A DNA stretch of 64,000 nt, taken from NCBI GenBank assembly GCA_017398045.1, contig JAFQHI010000025.1, positions 62,001 through 126,000 of the forward strand. Reading direction: 5' to 3'. Both the position numbers and the translations under genes were made by a program. The first letter of the stretch is position 1. Every line of letters begins with the position of its first letter. Below the pieces are notes generated by a model, which was not told the DNA's origin, made no database searches, and worked only from the letters and a program-made list of their open reading frames with translations. Shown here in pieces: positions 23,723-32,735 of this stretch. Source of the DNA: Alistipes sp. (lineage in GTDB: Bacteria > Bacteroidota > Bacteroidia > Bacteroidales > Rikenellaceae).

Positions 23723-24655
23723 TTACGAATTAGCCCAGCTCACGCGCTTCTGGTCACCGATAATCTCCTGCACCTCGCGCACCAACTCCCAATCAATCGG
23801 CTCCTCGATGAAGGCCAAATTTTTCTTCACGTTGGCCGGATTAGCCGACGAGAAGAGGGTCGTGGCAATGCGGTCGTTCGACAGGGCATACTGCATGGCG
23901 AGCTTCTCAATCGGATAGCCCTTGGCCTTGCAGTGGTCGGCCGCCTTTTTGCACACCTCGACCAAAGGTTTCGGTGCGGGATGCCAATCAGGCACACCAC
24001 GCTCCGACAAAAGACCCATCGACAGAGGCGATGCGCTGATAACGCCTACGTTGTTCGCCTCGAAGAAGTCCAGGAAATCGACGATTTTATCGTCGCACAG
24101 ACAGTAGTGGCAGAAGTTCAGCACGCTTTCGACCGTACCTGCGGGGACGTGTTCGATGACCCACTTGATGTTCTCCAACTGCAAATCGGTGATACCCACG
24201 TGGCTCACGATGCCCTTTTCGCGCAACTCGACGAGTGCCGGCAGGGTCTCCTCAACCACCTGATTCAGGTCGGCAAACTCCACATCGTGGACATTGATAA
24301 GGTCAATATGGTCGATACCCAGACGCTCCATGCTCTCATAGACGCTCTCCTGGGCGCGTTTGGCCGAGTAATCCCACGTATTTACGCCATCCTTGCCATA
24401 GCGACCCACCTTGGTCGAGAGATAGTATTTATCGCGCGGTACGTTGCGCAGGGCCTTGCCAAGCGCCGTTTCGGCCTTGTAGTGACCATAGTAGGGCGAC
24501 ACGTCGATGAAGTTCATACCGCCCTCAATGGCCGTATAAACCGCCTCCAAGGCCTCCTCTTCGCGCGTCGAGCGGAAGACGCTGCCGAGCGACGATGCAC
24601 CAAAGCTGAGGGCTGATACCACCATGCCCGTCTTACCGATTTCGTTGAATTTCAT
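23723..24655 (-). CDS. Aldo/keto reductase, probable L-galactose dehydrogenase
   Basis: A 310-aa (beta/alpha)8 oxidoreductase closely resembling plant L-galactose dehydrogenase: GFGAS-like LSFGASSLGSVF, NFIDVSPYYG (catalytic Tyr), LSTKVGRYG (Lys), NVHDVEF (His), FCHYCLCDDKIVDFL and GVISASPLSMGLLSERG. It oxidises L-galactose, or similar 6-deoxy sugars such as L-fucose, at C1 to the lactone. As first gene of an operon with lactonase and sugar-acid dehydrogenase it matches the L-galactose pathway known from Bacteroides vulgatus (Bvu0219). L-galactose occurs in rhamnogalacturonan II, which fits the pectin theme of the region. A perfect promoter lies 41 bp upstream. Confidence 0.88.
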   Translation of the reverse strand: MKFNEIGKTGMVVSALSFGASSLGSVFRSTREEEALEAVYTAIEGGMNFIDVSPYYGHYKAETALGKALRNVPRDKYYLSTKVGRYGKDGVNTWDYSAKRAQESVYESMERLGIDHIDLINVHDVEFADLNQVVEETLPALVELREKGIVSHVGITDLQLENIKWVIEHVPAGTVESVLNFCHYCLCDDKIVDFLDFFEANNVGVISASPLSMGLLSERGVPDWHPAPKPLVEVCKKAADHCKAKGYPIEKLAMQYALSNDRIATTLFSSANPANVKKNLAFIEEPIDWELVREVQEIIGDQKRVSWANS

Positions 24656-24695
24656 ACGCTATCTGTTTTTAGATTCTAAATTGCCTATAATAGAA

Positions 24696-24726
24696 CAAAA
24701 ATAACTATTTTCATCGAATGAACAAA
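24696..24726 (-). promoter_or_regulatory. Promoter of the L-galactose operon
   Basis: Minus-strand TTTG (24726-24723), a 19-nt spacer and TATTTTTG (24703-24696). Perfect match to the Bacteroidota consensus, 41 bp from the ATG. Confidence 0.8.
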
Positions 24727-24831
24727 GTTTTTCAAGAGGAAAGCGCATAGAACAAAGAGGAAAGTTGGAAATTATCTCTTCCCTCTTTCTTCTTTTTCCC
24801 TTGCCTCCCAGCTCTTCGTGCTGCGCTTCTA

Positions 24832-26436
24832 TCATCGTAATCGGTAGAGCCTGATACGTGGCAACACGCGCTGACGCACCGCACGGTAGATGGAGCGATA
24901 GGCCGGCTCTATTACCTTTCGTGGACGAATACCGCTGTAACGCAGTGTCAAACCGATGAGGGTCGCAATAGCGACAAGCAACAGGTAGCCATAAATCTCT
25001 TTCATTGCCACAAGCATGGCTTGCAAGCGCACCATACCATCCAAGGCTTCAGCAGGCAACCGCAGAGCCTCCTGTGACATCGTATCGATGCTTTCACCCA
25101 ACCATTGCATATTTTGACGCATGACAACCGTAAACACACGCCCTACGATAGCCGTACCGATGGGACCTGCCAGAGCCGCACTAAAAAGGTTTTGAAATGA
25201 CAAACCGTGCAGAAAAACAAATGGAAAAGGCAAGCGTGTGTTGGCCGTCAAAAGCAGAATTGCAACTATCACATAACCTGCCGAGCGGAGGAAAATGGGA
25301 AGATAGAGCATCTCTTTGTCAATATTGTAATCGATACGAAAGTAGCAGTAAGCCAAGTAGAAAGCAAAGAGCGAAAAGGCTATGACCAACATACGCTGAT
25401 AGGTCCATCTCCGACGCGCAAAAGTCTGCCAGGTAAAGAGGACTCCAGTCACCACGCCAGCAATCGCAACCCAATTCATGGTCAGGATATTGCGTGTATC
25501 GAAACCCAGCACCTGCTCCATCACAAGATGCTCAAAGATATGCGAAGGAGCCAACAGCAGGTCCATCAATAGGATAATCATCACCGAAATCGGGACTATC
25601 GGAATACGAAAAATCTGCAACGAGATATAGGGATGGCGCAAGAAGGTTGCACGCCACAGATTCAACCCTAAACTCACCACGCCTAACGCTGTAGCGAAGC
25701 GAATCGGCTCGCTCGACCACCACTCATAATGCTCGCCGTAAATCGCCACAAAGAGTACCGAAAGAGCGGTCGTTGCCCACAACAACAGACCAATCCAATC
25801 CACACCCAGCAGGGGTAAACGAGGCATAATCCTGCGACCACGATAGCAAACGATGACCACCAGATAGAGTACAAGCAAGATTCCGATGATACACCAATGC
25901 ATATATTGCCACGAAACCCACATCGAAAAACCAAGTGCTGCCAAACCCGTGATTTGAATGGTGGTATTAACCATCAGGTAAATGTAACAAAACCAGATGG
26001 ACATATCGCGCTTGGGGGTAATCCAAAGTTGAATGGTCGAGTTACATTCGTAAATAGCCCACATACGAATAAATCCCGCCACGAGGCTCACTCCCACTAA
26101 GAGCGGCACGCTTGTCGTGTGCATCGAAATCAGGTTTGCCACCAACAACGCAGGGATACAACATCCCAGCGTCGTTTTGGGGCGCACTGCCCATTTCAAG
26201 CGGAACATGATGGCAAAAAAAAGTGCCATTCCAACCAACGAGGCATAACCGGCCATCATGACATCCTCGCGCATGAGTTGTGTGGAGCCTACCATCTCAT
26301 TCACTGCCGCCAGATAGACACCACCCGTGCAGTTAAAGACGGTGATAAAGAGTATCATCACCCACGGTTTCAATCTTTCCGGAATAAATCGAATTTGCGG
26401 AATCGAAAAAGAGTGCTGTACGTGATATTGGCTCAT
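24832..26436 (-). CDS. MFS multidrug efflux transporter, EmrB-like
   Basis: A 534-aa inner-membrane protein with roughly 12-14 hydrophobic helices, last gene of an efflux operon. The N-terminus is a short cytoplasmic segment before FIPERLKPWVMILFITVF. Motif A is weak (RLKWAVRPKT), as in the Bacteroidota branch of DHA2 transporters. It ends with a very basic tail (RAVRQRVLPRIRLYRLR). With the adaptor and outer-membrane channel it should form a tripartite pump spanning both membranes, exporting drugs, bile-type or aromatic compounds; the substrate is not evident. Its ATG overlaps the adaptor stop by 4 bp (ATGA), so translation is coupled. Confidence 0.87.
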   Translation of the reverse strand: MSQYHVQHSFSIPQIRFIPERLKPWVMILFITVFNCTGGVYLAAVNEMVGSTQLMREDVMMAGYASLVGMALFFAIMFRLKWAVRPKTTLGCCIPALLVANLISMHTTSVPLLVGVSLVAGFIRMWAIYECNSTIQLWITPKRDMSIWFCYIYLMVNTTIQITGLAALGFSMWVSWQYMHWCIIGILLVLYLVVIVCYRGRRIMPRLPLLGVDWIGLLLWATTALSVLFVAIYGEHYEWWSSEPIRFATALGVVSLGLNLWRATFLRHPYISLQIFRIPIVPISVMIILLMDLLLAPSHIFEHLVMEQVLGFDTRNILTMNWVAIAGVVTGVLFTWQTFARRRWTYQRMLVIAFSLFAFYLAYCYFRIDYNIDKEMLYLPIFLRSAGYVIVAILLLTANTRLPFPFVFLHGLSFQNLFSAALAGPIGTAIVGRVFTVVMRQNMQWLGESIDTMSQEALRLPAEALDGMVRLQAMLVAMKEIYGYLLLVAIATLIGLTLRYSGIRPRKVIEPAYRSIYRAVRQRVLPRIRLYRLR

Positions 26437-27473
26437 GGCTTGGACTTTACTTCACACGTTACATTCATGCCTGCGCCCAGACGCGCAACCCATTCGGGGT
26501 CATTCTCCTCAGTCAGGTCGATACGCACCGGAATACGCTGCTCGATTTTCACGAAATTACCTGACGAATTATCTTGTTTAAGCAATGCAAAAGAGGCCCC
26601 CGTGGCCCGCGAGATGGAACGCACCACACCGCTAAACTGATAATCGGGGACGGCATCGACCTCAATAGACACATATTGTCCGGGGCGAATACGGGCCGTT
26701 TGAGTCTCCTTATAATTCGCCACAACCCACTTTTCACCTTCATCAACAACCTCCAAGAGTCGCTCTCCGGACTGCACTAATTGCCCGACCTGTATCGACT
26801 TACGCCCCGTCACTCCATCGCACGGTGCCACGATGACCGTATAGCCTACATTCAACCGTGCCAGTTCCAATGCAGCCTCCGCCAATCGAATTCCCGCCTC
26901 ATTCTGCCCAAGGCGGGTCTGCTGCTCACGCCCCACCAAACGCACACTCTCCCTTTGACGAGAAAGCATCTCATAGCGAGCCTTGGCGGCCTCATAGGCT
27001 GTCTTGTAGTCATCGAGATGCTGTCTGGTTACGGCACCATCGGCAAAAAGGGCTTCATAACGGTGGTAATTGCTTGTCGCATTGTCGAGATGAACCCGAG
27101 CCTCCTCAATACCGGCTGTGGTGACCGAAAGATTCTGCTCGGTAGTCGAAATAGTCTTATGCATCGCCATTTTACCGGTTCGCGCATTCTCAAGATTTGC
27201 CTCAGCTTGCGCCAAACGATATCGATACTCGACATCTTCAATCAAAACCAGCGTATCACCACATTTAACAGGCATATACTCCTCGAAGCGCACCTCCTTC
27301 AGATAACCCTGCACACGTGCATGCACAGGGACAATATGCTGCTTTATTTGCGCATTCTCAGTATATTCAACACCACCCAGATGCACAAATTTTCCACACA
27401 CCCACACAAGAGCCACCAACAACAGAACGCAAGCAAAGGCGTTATAAATCAGTTTTTTCGTATTTCTTTTCAT
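26433..27473 (-). CDS. Membrane-fusion adaptor, EmrA/HlyD family
   Basis: A 346-aa protein with one N-terminal membrane helix (about 8-28) and the HlyD layout: a first lipoyl half (IVPVHARVQGYLKEVRFEEY), a long alpha-hairpin with coiled-coil heptads (about 75-200), a second lipoyl half (VIVAPCDGVTGRKSIQVGQL) and a beta-barrel domain (GQYVSIEVDAVPDYQFSG). It bridges the inner-membrane EmrB-like pump and the TolC-like channel. The ATG at 27473 is chosen because upstream codons would run back into the TolC-like gene, whose stop is 13 bp away. Confidence 0.9.
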   Translation of the reverse strand: MKRNTKKLIYNAFACVLLLVALVWVCGKFVHLGGVEYTENAQIKQHIVPVHARVQGYLKEVRFEEYMPVKCGDTLVLIEDVEYRYRLAQAEANLENARTGKMAMHKTISTTEQNLSVTTAGIEEARVHLDNATSNYHRYEALFADGAVTRQHLDDYKTAYEAAKARYEMLSRQRESVRLVGREQQTRLGQNEAGIRLAEAALELARLNVGYTVIVAPCDGVTGRKSIQVGQLVQSGERLLEVVDEGEKWVVANYKETQTARIRPGQYVSIEVDAVPDYQFSGVVRSISRATGASFALLKQDNSSGNFVKIEQRIPVRIDLTEENDPEWVARLGAGMNVTCEVKSKP

Positions 27474-27486
27474 CGTTTTTTTGATT

Positions 27487-28800
27487 TTATAGTTTACCAA
27501 TCGTATGTTGCAATTTCCGATAGAGGAAATGCGTCTGAATACGGGCATTTGCTAATTGCAATTCAGCCTCCAGGCGACGCGACGCGGCATCCAGCATATC
27601 GGTGACTAACACAATATCATTACGGTATCGTGTCGCAATAACATCATAGTTTTGGCAAGCCAATTCGACCTGCTTTTCGAGAGTTTCTACTTCATCATAA
27701 GCCTCCCGATAGTGCAGAAAATCGGCATAGACTGCCCGATGCACCTCCTCACGAGTATCCTCCATTTTTCGACGGTTCAATGCTGTTGTTAACGCTGCTC
27801 GTTTCACGCTACGTCCCGTTTTATAGAGCGACGAAAGCGGAAAAGAAACTCCTACACCAACAAACCAATAGTTAAAATTCTTGTTGATAACCGGCACCTC
27901 AATGGTAATTGGCCCGTCGAAATGGTTGGCAGCGATAAGTGATATTTTAGGCAATCGGCCAGCACGCGCCAAGCATTCTCCTCGTTCACTCATGCTAACC
28001 TGCAAAGCAGAGCGTCGTAACGCGAAAGATGCATGATCGGCCTCTTGTTGCAAATTAGACGGAGCGAAAGTCGGTAACACCTCCGTAAGAAACCCCTTAT
28101 CCGGTTCGAGGGTCGTACCGGGTTCCAAATCGAGCATCGTCACCAGGTCATAATTTAAAATTTCCAGCGAATTTTCGATGCGTGTACGAGCCAATTCAAT
28201 GTTTTTCAATTGCAATTCATAGCGCGTAAGGTCGTTATAGAGGGCCACACCTTGACGAATACGTGCTTTCGTATCGGCAATCACCTCTTGAGCCAACGCG
28301 ATATTGTGGTCATAGACCAACAACAAATTTTTCAATTTGCACATTTCAAGGAAGAAACCCGTAAGCATCAATCGTACACGGGAACGGGTTGCCGCCAAAT
28401 TCACACCGGCCATCTCTGCTTCTAAACGCGACAAAGCAACGGCCTGCGTTATTGCGCCACCACCATAGATAAGTTGCGTGGCTTCGATAGCAAAATTATT
28501 TCCAAAATGGGGCATCGGAATATGTTGCCCACCTCCAAAATCACGGTCGGTCAAACACCCATCACCCAAATAGCTCGCAGAGAGCGAAAGATTGATATCG
28601 GGTAATCGACCTGCCCGAACTTCACGGACGGCAGCCTCAGCCTCCTCGACAGCCGTCTCCTCAACGCGAATGGCAAGACTGCGCTCATCAGCTAACCGAT
28701 AGAGTTCATTAAGGGTTATCGGATAGAGTTGTTGAGCATAACTGCCTATACTACATAATGTCGTACACAACGACATTATGAGTAAACAAACTTTACTCAT
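27487..28800 (-). CDS. TolC-family outer membrane efflux protein
   Basis: A 437-aa protein with signal peptide (MSKVCLLIMSLCTTLCSIGSY) and two repeated helical halves typical of outer membrane factors, for example LYRLADERSLAIRVEETAV and the PDINLSLSASYLGDG strand, mirrored later by PKISLIAANHF. It forms the outer-membrane channel of the pump. First gene of the three-gene operon, preceded by a leader of about 175 nt with a hairpin and a perfect promoter. Coding sequence is less GC-rich than the housekeeping genes nearby. Confidence 0.9.
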   Translation of the reverse strand: MSKVCLLIMSLCTTLCSIGSYAQQLYPITLNELYRLADERSLAIRVEETAVEEAEAAVREVRAGRLPDINLSLSASYLGDGCLTDRDFGGGQHIPMPHFGNNFAIEATQLIYGGGAITQAVALSRLEAEMAGVNLAATRSRVRLMLTGFFLEMCKLKNLLLVYDHNIALAQEVIADTKARIRQGVALYNDLTRYELQLKNIELARTRIENSLEILNYDLVTMLDLEPGTTLEPDKGFLTEVLPTFAPSNLQQEADHASFALRRSALQVSMSERGECLARAGRLPKISLIAANHFDGPITIEVPVINKNFNYWFVGVGVSFPLSSLYKTGRSVKRAALTTALNRRKMEDTREEVHRAVYADFLHYREAYDEVETLEKQVELACQNYDVIATRYRNDIVLVTDMLDAASRRLEAELQLANARIQTHFLYRKLQHTIGKL

Positions 28801-28863
28801 AAAAAATGTTTTTAAGATGAATTATTTAGACAAAAAAAATCGAAACAGAGTCGCAATCAATCC

Positions 28864-28893
28864 TCCCATGCAGTCATAACTGCGTGGAGAAAT
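28864..28893 (-). promoter_or_regulatory. Hairpin in the efflux operon leader
   Basis: CTCCCATGCAGT and ACTGCGTGGAG pair over about 11 bp, with one bulge and a 4-nt loop, inside the roughly 175-nt untranslated leader of the efflux operon. It could be an operator or an RNA control element. No nearby regulator gene is seen. Confidence 0.45.
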
Positions 28894-28980
28894 GCTACTT
28901 GGAAACAATTTGCGTAGTCAACTCTGAAACAGCTCGATATATTCTTCATTTGTGACGAGGAACTGTATATCCCTCACCAG

Positions 28981-29011
28981 CAAAGATAGTAAAATTTCTT
29001 AATAACTCAAA
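28981..29011 (-). promoter_or_regulatory. Promoter of the efflux operon
   Basis: Minus-strand TTTG (29011-29008), 19 nt, TATCTTTG (28988-28981). Transcription should start near 28974, far upstream of the ATG at 28800. Confidence 0.8.
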
Positions 29012-29057
29012 AAAACTCCCCTTTGAAACTAAATCCGTGGTTCGTTCAAAAAAACAC

Positions 29058-29095
29058 AAAAAAAAACCTGCCAGCGCATATACCGCTAACAGGTT
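29058..29095 (-). terminator. Terminator of the fructose bisphosphatase gene
   Basis: Minus-strand AACCTGTTAGCG pairs with CGCTGGCAGGTT (12 bp, two G-T pairs), followed by a run of T. It lies 23 bp after the fbp stop codon. The rest of the 28801-29117 spacer holds only the efflux promoter and leader. Confidence 0.85.
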
Positions 29096-29117
29096 AATCA
29101 ACCATATTCATCGTTTT

Positions 29118-31103
29118 CTATCGCTCCTTGATGTAGCCGCGGCGATAGGCCTTGAGGAGGTTTTTCAGCTCCTCAATCTGCTGGCGGAGTTCGCGGCCCA
29201 CATCCGTATCGCGCACCATTTCGCGACGACCCATCATCTCGACAATCTGCGTCGTGGAGTGGATATCCGTACCATTGAGAATCGCCTCCTCTGCCGATTT
29301 GAAGGGTTCGTGTTGCACGAGTTGGAAACCGCGGCTGTGATAGACCAACGTATAGCCCGCAATACCCGTCTTGTTGTGGTAGGCCTTGGCAAAGCCACCG
29401 TCGATAACCATCAGGCGGCCGTCGGCCTTAATCGGGTTCTCACCCTTGCCGGCACGTACCGGCACGTGGCCGTTGATGATGTGGCGATGTGAACCGGTCA
29501 CCTCAAACTCATCGAGCAGGCGTTCGCACACCTCGGCCGAATCGCGCAGGGTATAATACCACCCCTTCTCCTCTTTGTGGGTGGCGGTATCGGCAATGAA
29601 GTAGCGTTCGAAGGTTGCCATCTTCGACTTACCGAACAGGGGCGAATCGGCTCCGCTCCAAAGGTACCAGAAGTAATCGACAGCGAAATTGCGCTCCTCG
29701 CGCTCTGCTCCCAAATCAAAGGCCGTGCGCACCAACTGGTCCACACGCTGCATCAGCTCCTTACCCTTTACATGAGTTGCCCCGATTTGCACCTCACGCA
29801 ACGAGCCATCCGCATTGAGCGGCACCGAGGCGTGGAACAAAAGATTCGAGTTGTAAATCTCATACATACTGCCGTGCGAGAGGAGACAGCCGACGTGGGT
29901 GCGCAGACGCTCGCTAATGAGGAACGAGTGCTTCAAACGCTCCATCAAATCGACCTCCTCGGCCGTCAAAGCGTAGGGATGCTCGGTATCGAGGGTCGGG
30001 AAATTGGCATCGAGCAGCGGATAGGTCACCCCGTCGAGGGTAATCGTACCGGCCTGCTTGTCGATATGCTCCAACACGCAGCGATGCTCCATTCCCCACT
30101 CGGGGTGGGCCTTACACAACGCCCCCTCCAACTTAAACCCGATAATTGTAATGGCCTTATGCATTCGCGCTATCAGGCGCAGGGTCTTTTCGTTCAAATC
30201 GGGGCGGTTCTCCTCCACGTGCGGAGCAAACAGAAGGCAATCGTCGTCGGCATAGGTCTCCATGGCGAAGGTGGCCAACGGCACCATGTTAATGGCATAG
30301 CCATCCTCGAGGGTGAGCGTATTGGCGTAGCGCAACGAAAGGCGCAAGACGCTGGCAATACAACACATATTACCTGCCGCAGCACCCATCCACAGCACAT
30401 CGTGGTTACCCCATTGGATATCGAAGTGGTGGTAGTCGCAGAGCGTATCGAGGATAAGGTGCGCACCGGGGCCGCGGTCGAAGATATCGCCCAAGATATG
30501 GAGGCGGTCAATCGAGAGGGTCTGAATCAGGTAGCAAAGCGCAACGATAAAATCATCGGCACGACGTGTCGAGACAATCGTTCGAATGATGACATTCAGG
30601 TAGGCCTGCTTGTTGCTCACATCGGAGGTTTCGTGCAGCAACTCCTCGATGATGTAGGCATACTCCTCGGGGAGGCTCTTGCGCACCTTCGAGCGGGTGT
30701 ACTTCGACGAAACATCGCGGCAGAGGATAATCAGCCGATTGAGGGTTGTGGTGTAGAACTCGTCGAGATTCGTCTCGCTTCGGCGCACCAATTTGAGCTT
30801 CTGCTCTGGGTAGTAGATGAGCGTACAAAGCTCTTTTATTTGCTCATTCGTAAGGCTTTGGCCGAAGAGTTCCCTGACCTTTCGCTTCGTATTACCCGAG
30901 GCGTTGCGAATCACGTGTTGGAAGGCCTCATTCTCACCATGCAGGTCGGCCAGGAAGTGTTCCGTGGGCTTCGGCAGGTGCAGAATAGCCTCCAAATTGA
31001 TAATCTCGGCCGTCACACTCGATACGGTCGGAAAGTCGCGGGCGAGGAGTTTGAGATAGCGCAAATCCTCCTTTACATCGCGTTTGGTAAACTCGTTTGC
31101 CAT
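29118..31103 (-). CDS. fbp: Class III fructose-1,6-bisphosphatase
   Basis: A 661-aa protein of the Firmicutes-type (class III) fructose bisphosphatase family, a metallophosphatase fold that hydrolyses fructose 1,6-bisphosphate in gluconeogenesis. Visible motifs are LADLHGENEAFQHV, GDIFDRGPGAHLILD, QWGNHDVLWMGAA, HGSMYEIYN, and INGHVPVRAGKGENP with DGGFAKAYHNKTGIAGYTL (quoted in part). Full length for the family (about 640-670 aa). An unusually good Shine-Dalgarno (AAGGAGG, 31117-31111) lies 7 bp before the ATG, rare in this phylum. It has its own promoter and terminator, so it is a single-gene unit. Confidence 0.95.
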   Translation of the reverse strand: MANEFTKRDVKEDLRYLKLLARDFPTVSSVTAEIINLEAILHLPKPTEHFLADLHGENEAFQHVIRNASGNTKRKVRELFGQSLTNEQIKELCTLIYYPEQKLKLVRRSETNLDEFYTTTLNRLIILCRDVSSKYTRSKVRKSLPEEYAYIIEELLHETSDVSNKQAYLNVIIRTIVSTRRADDFIVALCYLIQTLSIDRLHILGDIFDRGPGAHLILDTLCDYHHFDIQWGNHDVLWMGAAAGNMCCIASVLRLSLRYANTLTLEDGYAINMVPLATFAMETYADDDCLLFAPHVEENRPDLNEKTLRLIARMHKAITIIGFKLEGALCKAHPEWGMEHRCVLEHIDKQAGTITLDGVTYPLLDANFPTLDTEHPYALTAEEVDLMERLKHSFLISERLRTHVGCLLSHGSMYEIYNSNLLFHASVPLNADGSLREVQIGATHVKGKELMQRVDQLVRTAFDLGAEREERNFAVDYFWYLWSGADSPLFGKSKMATFERYFIADTATHKEEKGWYYTLRDSAEVCERLLDEFEVTGSHRHIINGHVPVRAGKGENPIKADGRLMVIDGGFAKAYHNKTGIAGYTLVYHSRGFQLVQHEPFKSAEEAILNGTDIHSTTQIVEMMGRREMVRDTDVGRELRQQIEELKNLLKAYRRGYIKER

Positions 31104-31153
31104 GATTGTTCCTCCTTAAACAGGTTGCATATATCAACACAACCTCATTCATA

Positions 31154-31184
31154 CAAATTTAAGGATATATTTGCAAATTGCAAA
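31154..31184 (-). promoter_or_regulatory. Promoter of fbp
   Basis: Minus-strand TTTG (31184-31181), 19 nt, TAAATTTG (31161-31154): perfect consensus. A small AGGTTG/CAACCT hairpin (31122-31145) lies in the leader just before the Shine-Dalgarno. Confidence 0.8.
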
Positions 31185-31281
31185 ATTAAAATCCCCCTAA
31201 TTTCGAAATCGACGGGCTACAACCCACCGCGCCCGCACCAAAGAGCCGAGGCGAATTGACCCTTGCCGCCCTCACCACCAT

Positions 31282-31311
31282 AAAAAAGGGCCGAAGCAAC
31301 CTTCGACCCCT
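31282..31311 (-). terminator. Terminator of guaA
   Basis: Minus-strand GGGGTCGAAG pairs with CTTCGGCCCT around a GTTG loop, followed by TTTTTT. It lies about 67 bp after the guaA stop; an AT-rich repeat (31331-31373) sits between. Confidence 0.85.
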
Positions 31312-31330
31312 TGCTGTTTGAAATGGAATT

Positions 31331-31373
31331 TTGAATTATAATTCTTAATTTTTAATTCTAAATTCTAAATTTC
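31331..31373. repeat. AT-rich AATTCTTAATT run
   Basis: Runs of AATTCTTAATT and AATTCTAAATT directly after the guaA stop codon, of the same kind as at 10391-10426. Confidence 0.55.
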
Positions 31374-31377
31374 CATC

Positions 31378-32685
31378 CTACTCCCACTCAATCGTTGCAC
31401 TGGGCTTCGGCGAGAGGTCGTAGCATACGCGGTTCACGTTGGGAACCTCCTTCAGGATGCGGTTCGTGATTTTGTGCAGCACGGGCCACTCAAGCTCCTC
31501 AATCGAAGCGGTCATGGCATCCACCGTATTCACGGCACGCAGAATCACCGGCCAATCGTATGAGCGGGCATTGTTGCGCACACCCACCGACTTAAAGTCG
31601 GGAATCACGGTAAAGTATTGCCAAACCTTCTTATCCAGACCGGCCAGCTTGAACTCCTCGCGCAGGATGGCATCCGCCTCACGCAGTGCCTCCAGGCGGT
31701 CGCGCGTGATGGCACCCAGGCAGCGCACACCCAGACCCGGACCCGGGAAGGGCTGACGATAGACCATATCATAGGGCAGACCCAGCTCGACACCGCAGGC
31801 GCGTACCTCATCCTTGAAGAGCTGACGCAGCGGCTCCACGAGGGCAAACTGCAAATCCTCCGGCAGACCGCCCACGTTGTGGTGCGACTTCACCATCTTG
31901 GCCGTCTTCGTACCGCTCTCCACGATGTCGGGGTAAATCGTACCCTGACCCAGGAAGTCGATACCGTCCAATTTGCGGGCCTCCTCCTCGAATACGCGGA
32001 TAAACTCGCCACCGATAATCTTACGCTTCTGCTCGGGGTCCTCAACGCCCTCGAGTTTCGTCAGGAAACGCTCCGTGGCATCCACATAGACCAGATTGGC
32101 GTTGAGCTGGTTGCGGAATACCTCCACAACATCCTCCGACTCACCCTTGCGCATCAGACCGTGGTTTACGTGTACGCAGACGAGCTTATCGCCGATAGCC
32201 TTCAAGAGCAGCGCGGCCAGCACCGACGAATCGACACCACCCGAAAGGGCCAACAGCACCTTCTTGTCGCCCACCTGACGGCGAACCAACTCCACCTGGT
32301 CGTCGATAAAGTTCTTCATATTCCAGTTCGTCTCAGCCTTGCAGACATCGAATACGAACGACTTAACAGCCTCCTTGGCTGCCTCCATATCGTTGCCCAA
32401 CTGCGGGAGTTTCACCTCGCACGTTGCCTTGTCGTGACCCATGGCAATCACCGGGAAGCCGGCCTCGTAAATCTCGGGAAGAACGTCAATCTCCACACCA
32501 TCGACCACATTCATCGGGCCACCGTTCAAAATCACACCCTTCACGCCGGGCAGTGCCTTCAGCTCCTCGGCCGTAATGTCGTGCGGATAGATTTCACTAT
32601 ACACACCCAATGCACGGATAGCTCGGGCCAACACCGTATTTTCGTGGCTGCCCAAGTCCAGAATCACAATCATATCTTGTTTCAT
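31378..32685 (-). CDS. guaA: GMP synthase with a degenerate glutaminase domain
   Basis: A 435-aa protein. The synthetase part is intact: PP-loop ALSGGVDSSV, GQGTIYPDIVESG, HHNVGGLP, RQPFPGPGLGVR and the C-terminal dimerisation end SPKPSATIEWE. It converts XMP to GMP. The N-terminal glutamine amidotransferase domain is only about 110 residues instead of about 190. After LDLGSHENTVLARAIRALG and ILNGGPMNV it reads PVIAMGHDKATCEVKLPQLG, where GxCYGMQ should supply the nucleophilic Cys. The later FHPE motif with the catalytic His and Glu is absent. The enzyme should therefore depend on free ammonia or a separate glutaminase. ATG 32685 matches the usual N-terminus. It follows guaB by 126 bp. Confidence 0.9.
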   Translation of the reverse strand: MKQDMIVILDLGSHENTVLARAIRALGVYSEIYPHDITAEELKALPGVKGVILNGGPMNVVDGVEIDVLPEIYEAGFPVIAMGHDKATCEVKLPQLGNDMEAAKEAVKSFVFDVCKAETNWNMKNFIDDQVELVRRQVGDKKVLLALSGGVDSSVLAALLLKAIGDKLVCVHVNHGLMRKGESEDVVEVFRNQLNANLVYVDATERFLTKLEGVEDPEQKRKIIGGEFIRVFEEEARKLDGIDFLGQGTIYPDIVESGTKTAKMVKSHHNVGGLPEDLQFALVEPLRQLFKDEVRACGVELGLPYDMVYRQPFPGPGLGVRCLGAITRDRLEALREADAILREEFKLAGLDKKVWQYFTVIPDFKSVGVRNNARSYDWPVILRAVNTVDAMTASIEELEWPVLHKITNRILKEVPNVNRVCYDLSPKPSATIEWE

Positions 32686-32735
32686 AGCGGTAAAAATTAT
32701 TTTATTGTTTGTTTCACTCATTAACCTTAAAGCGT

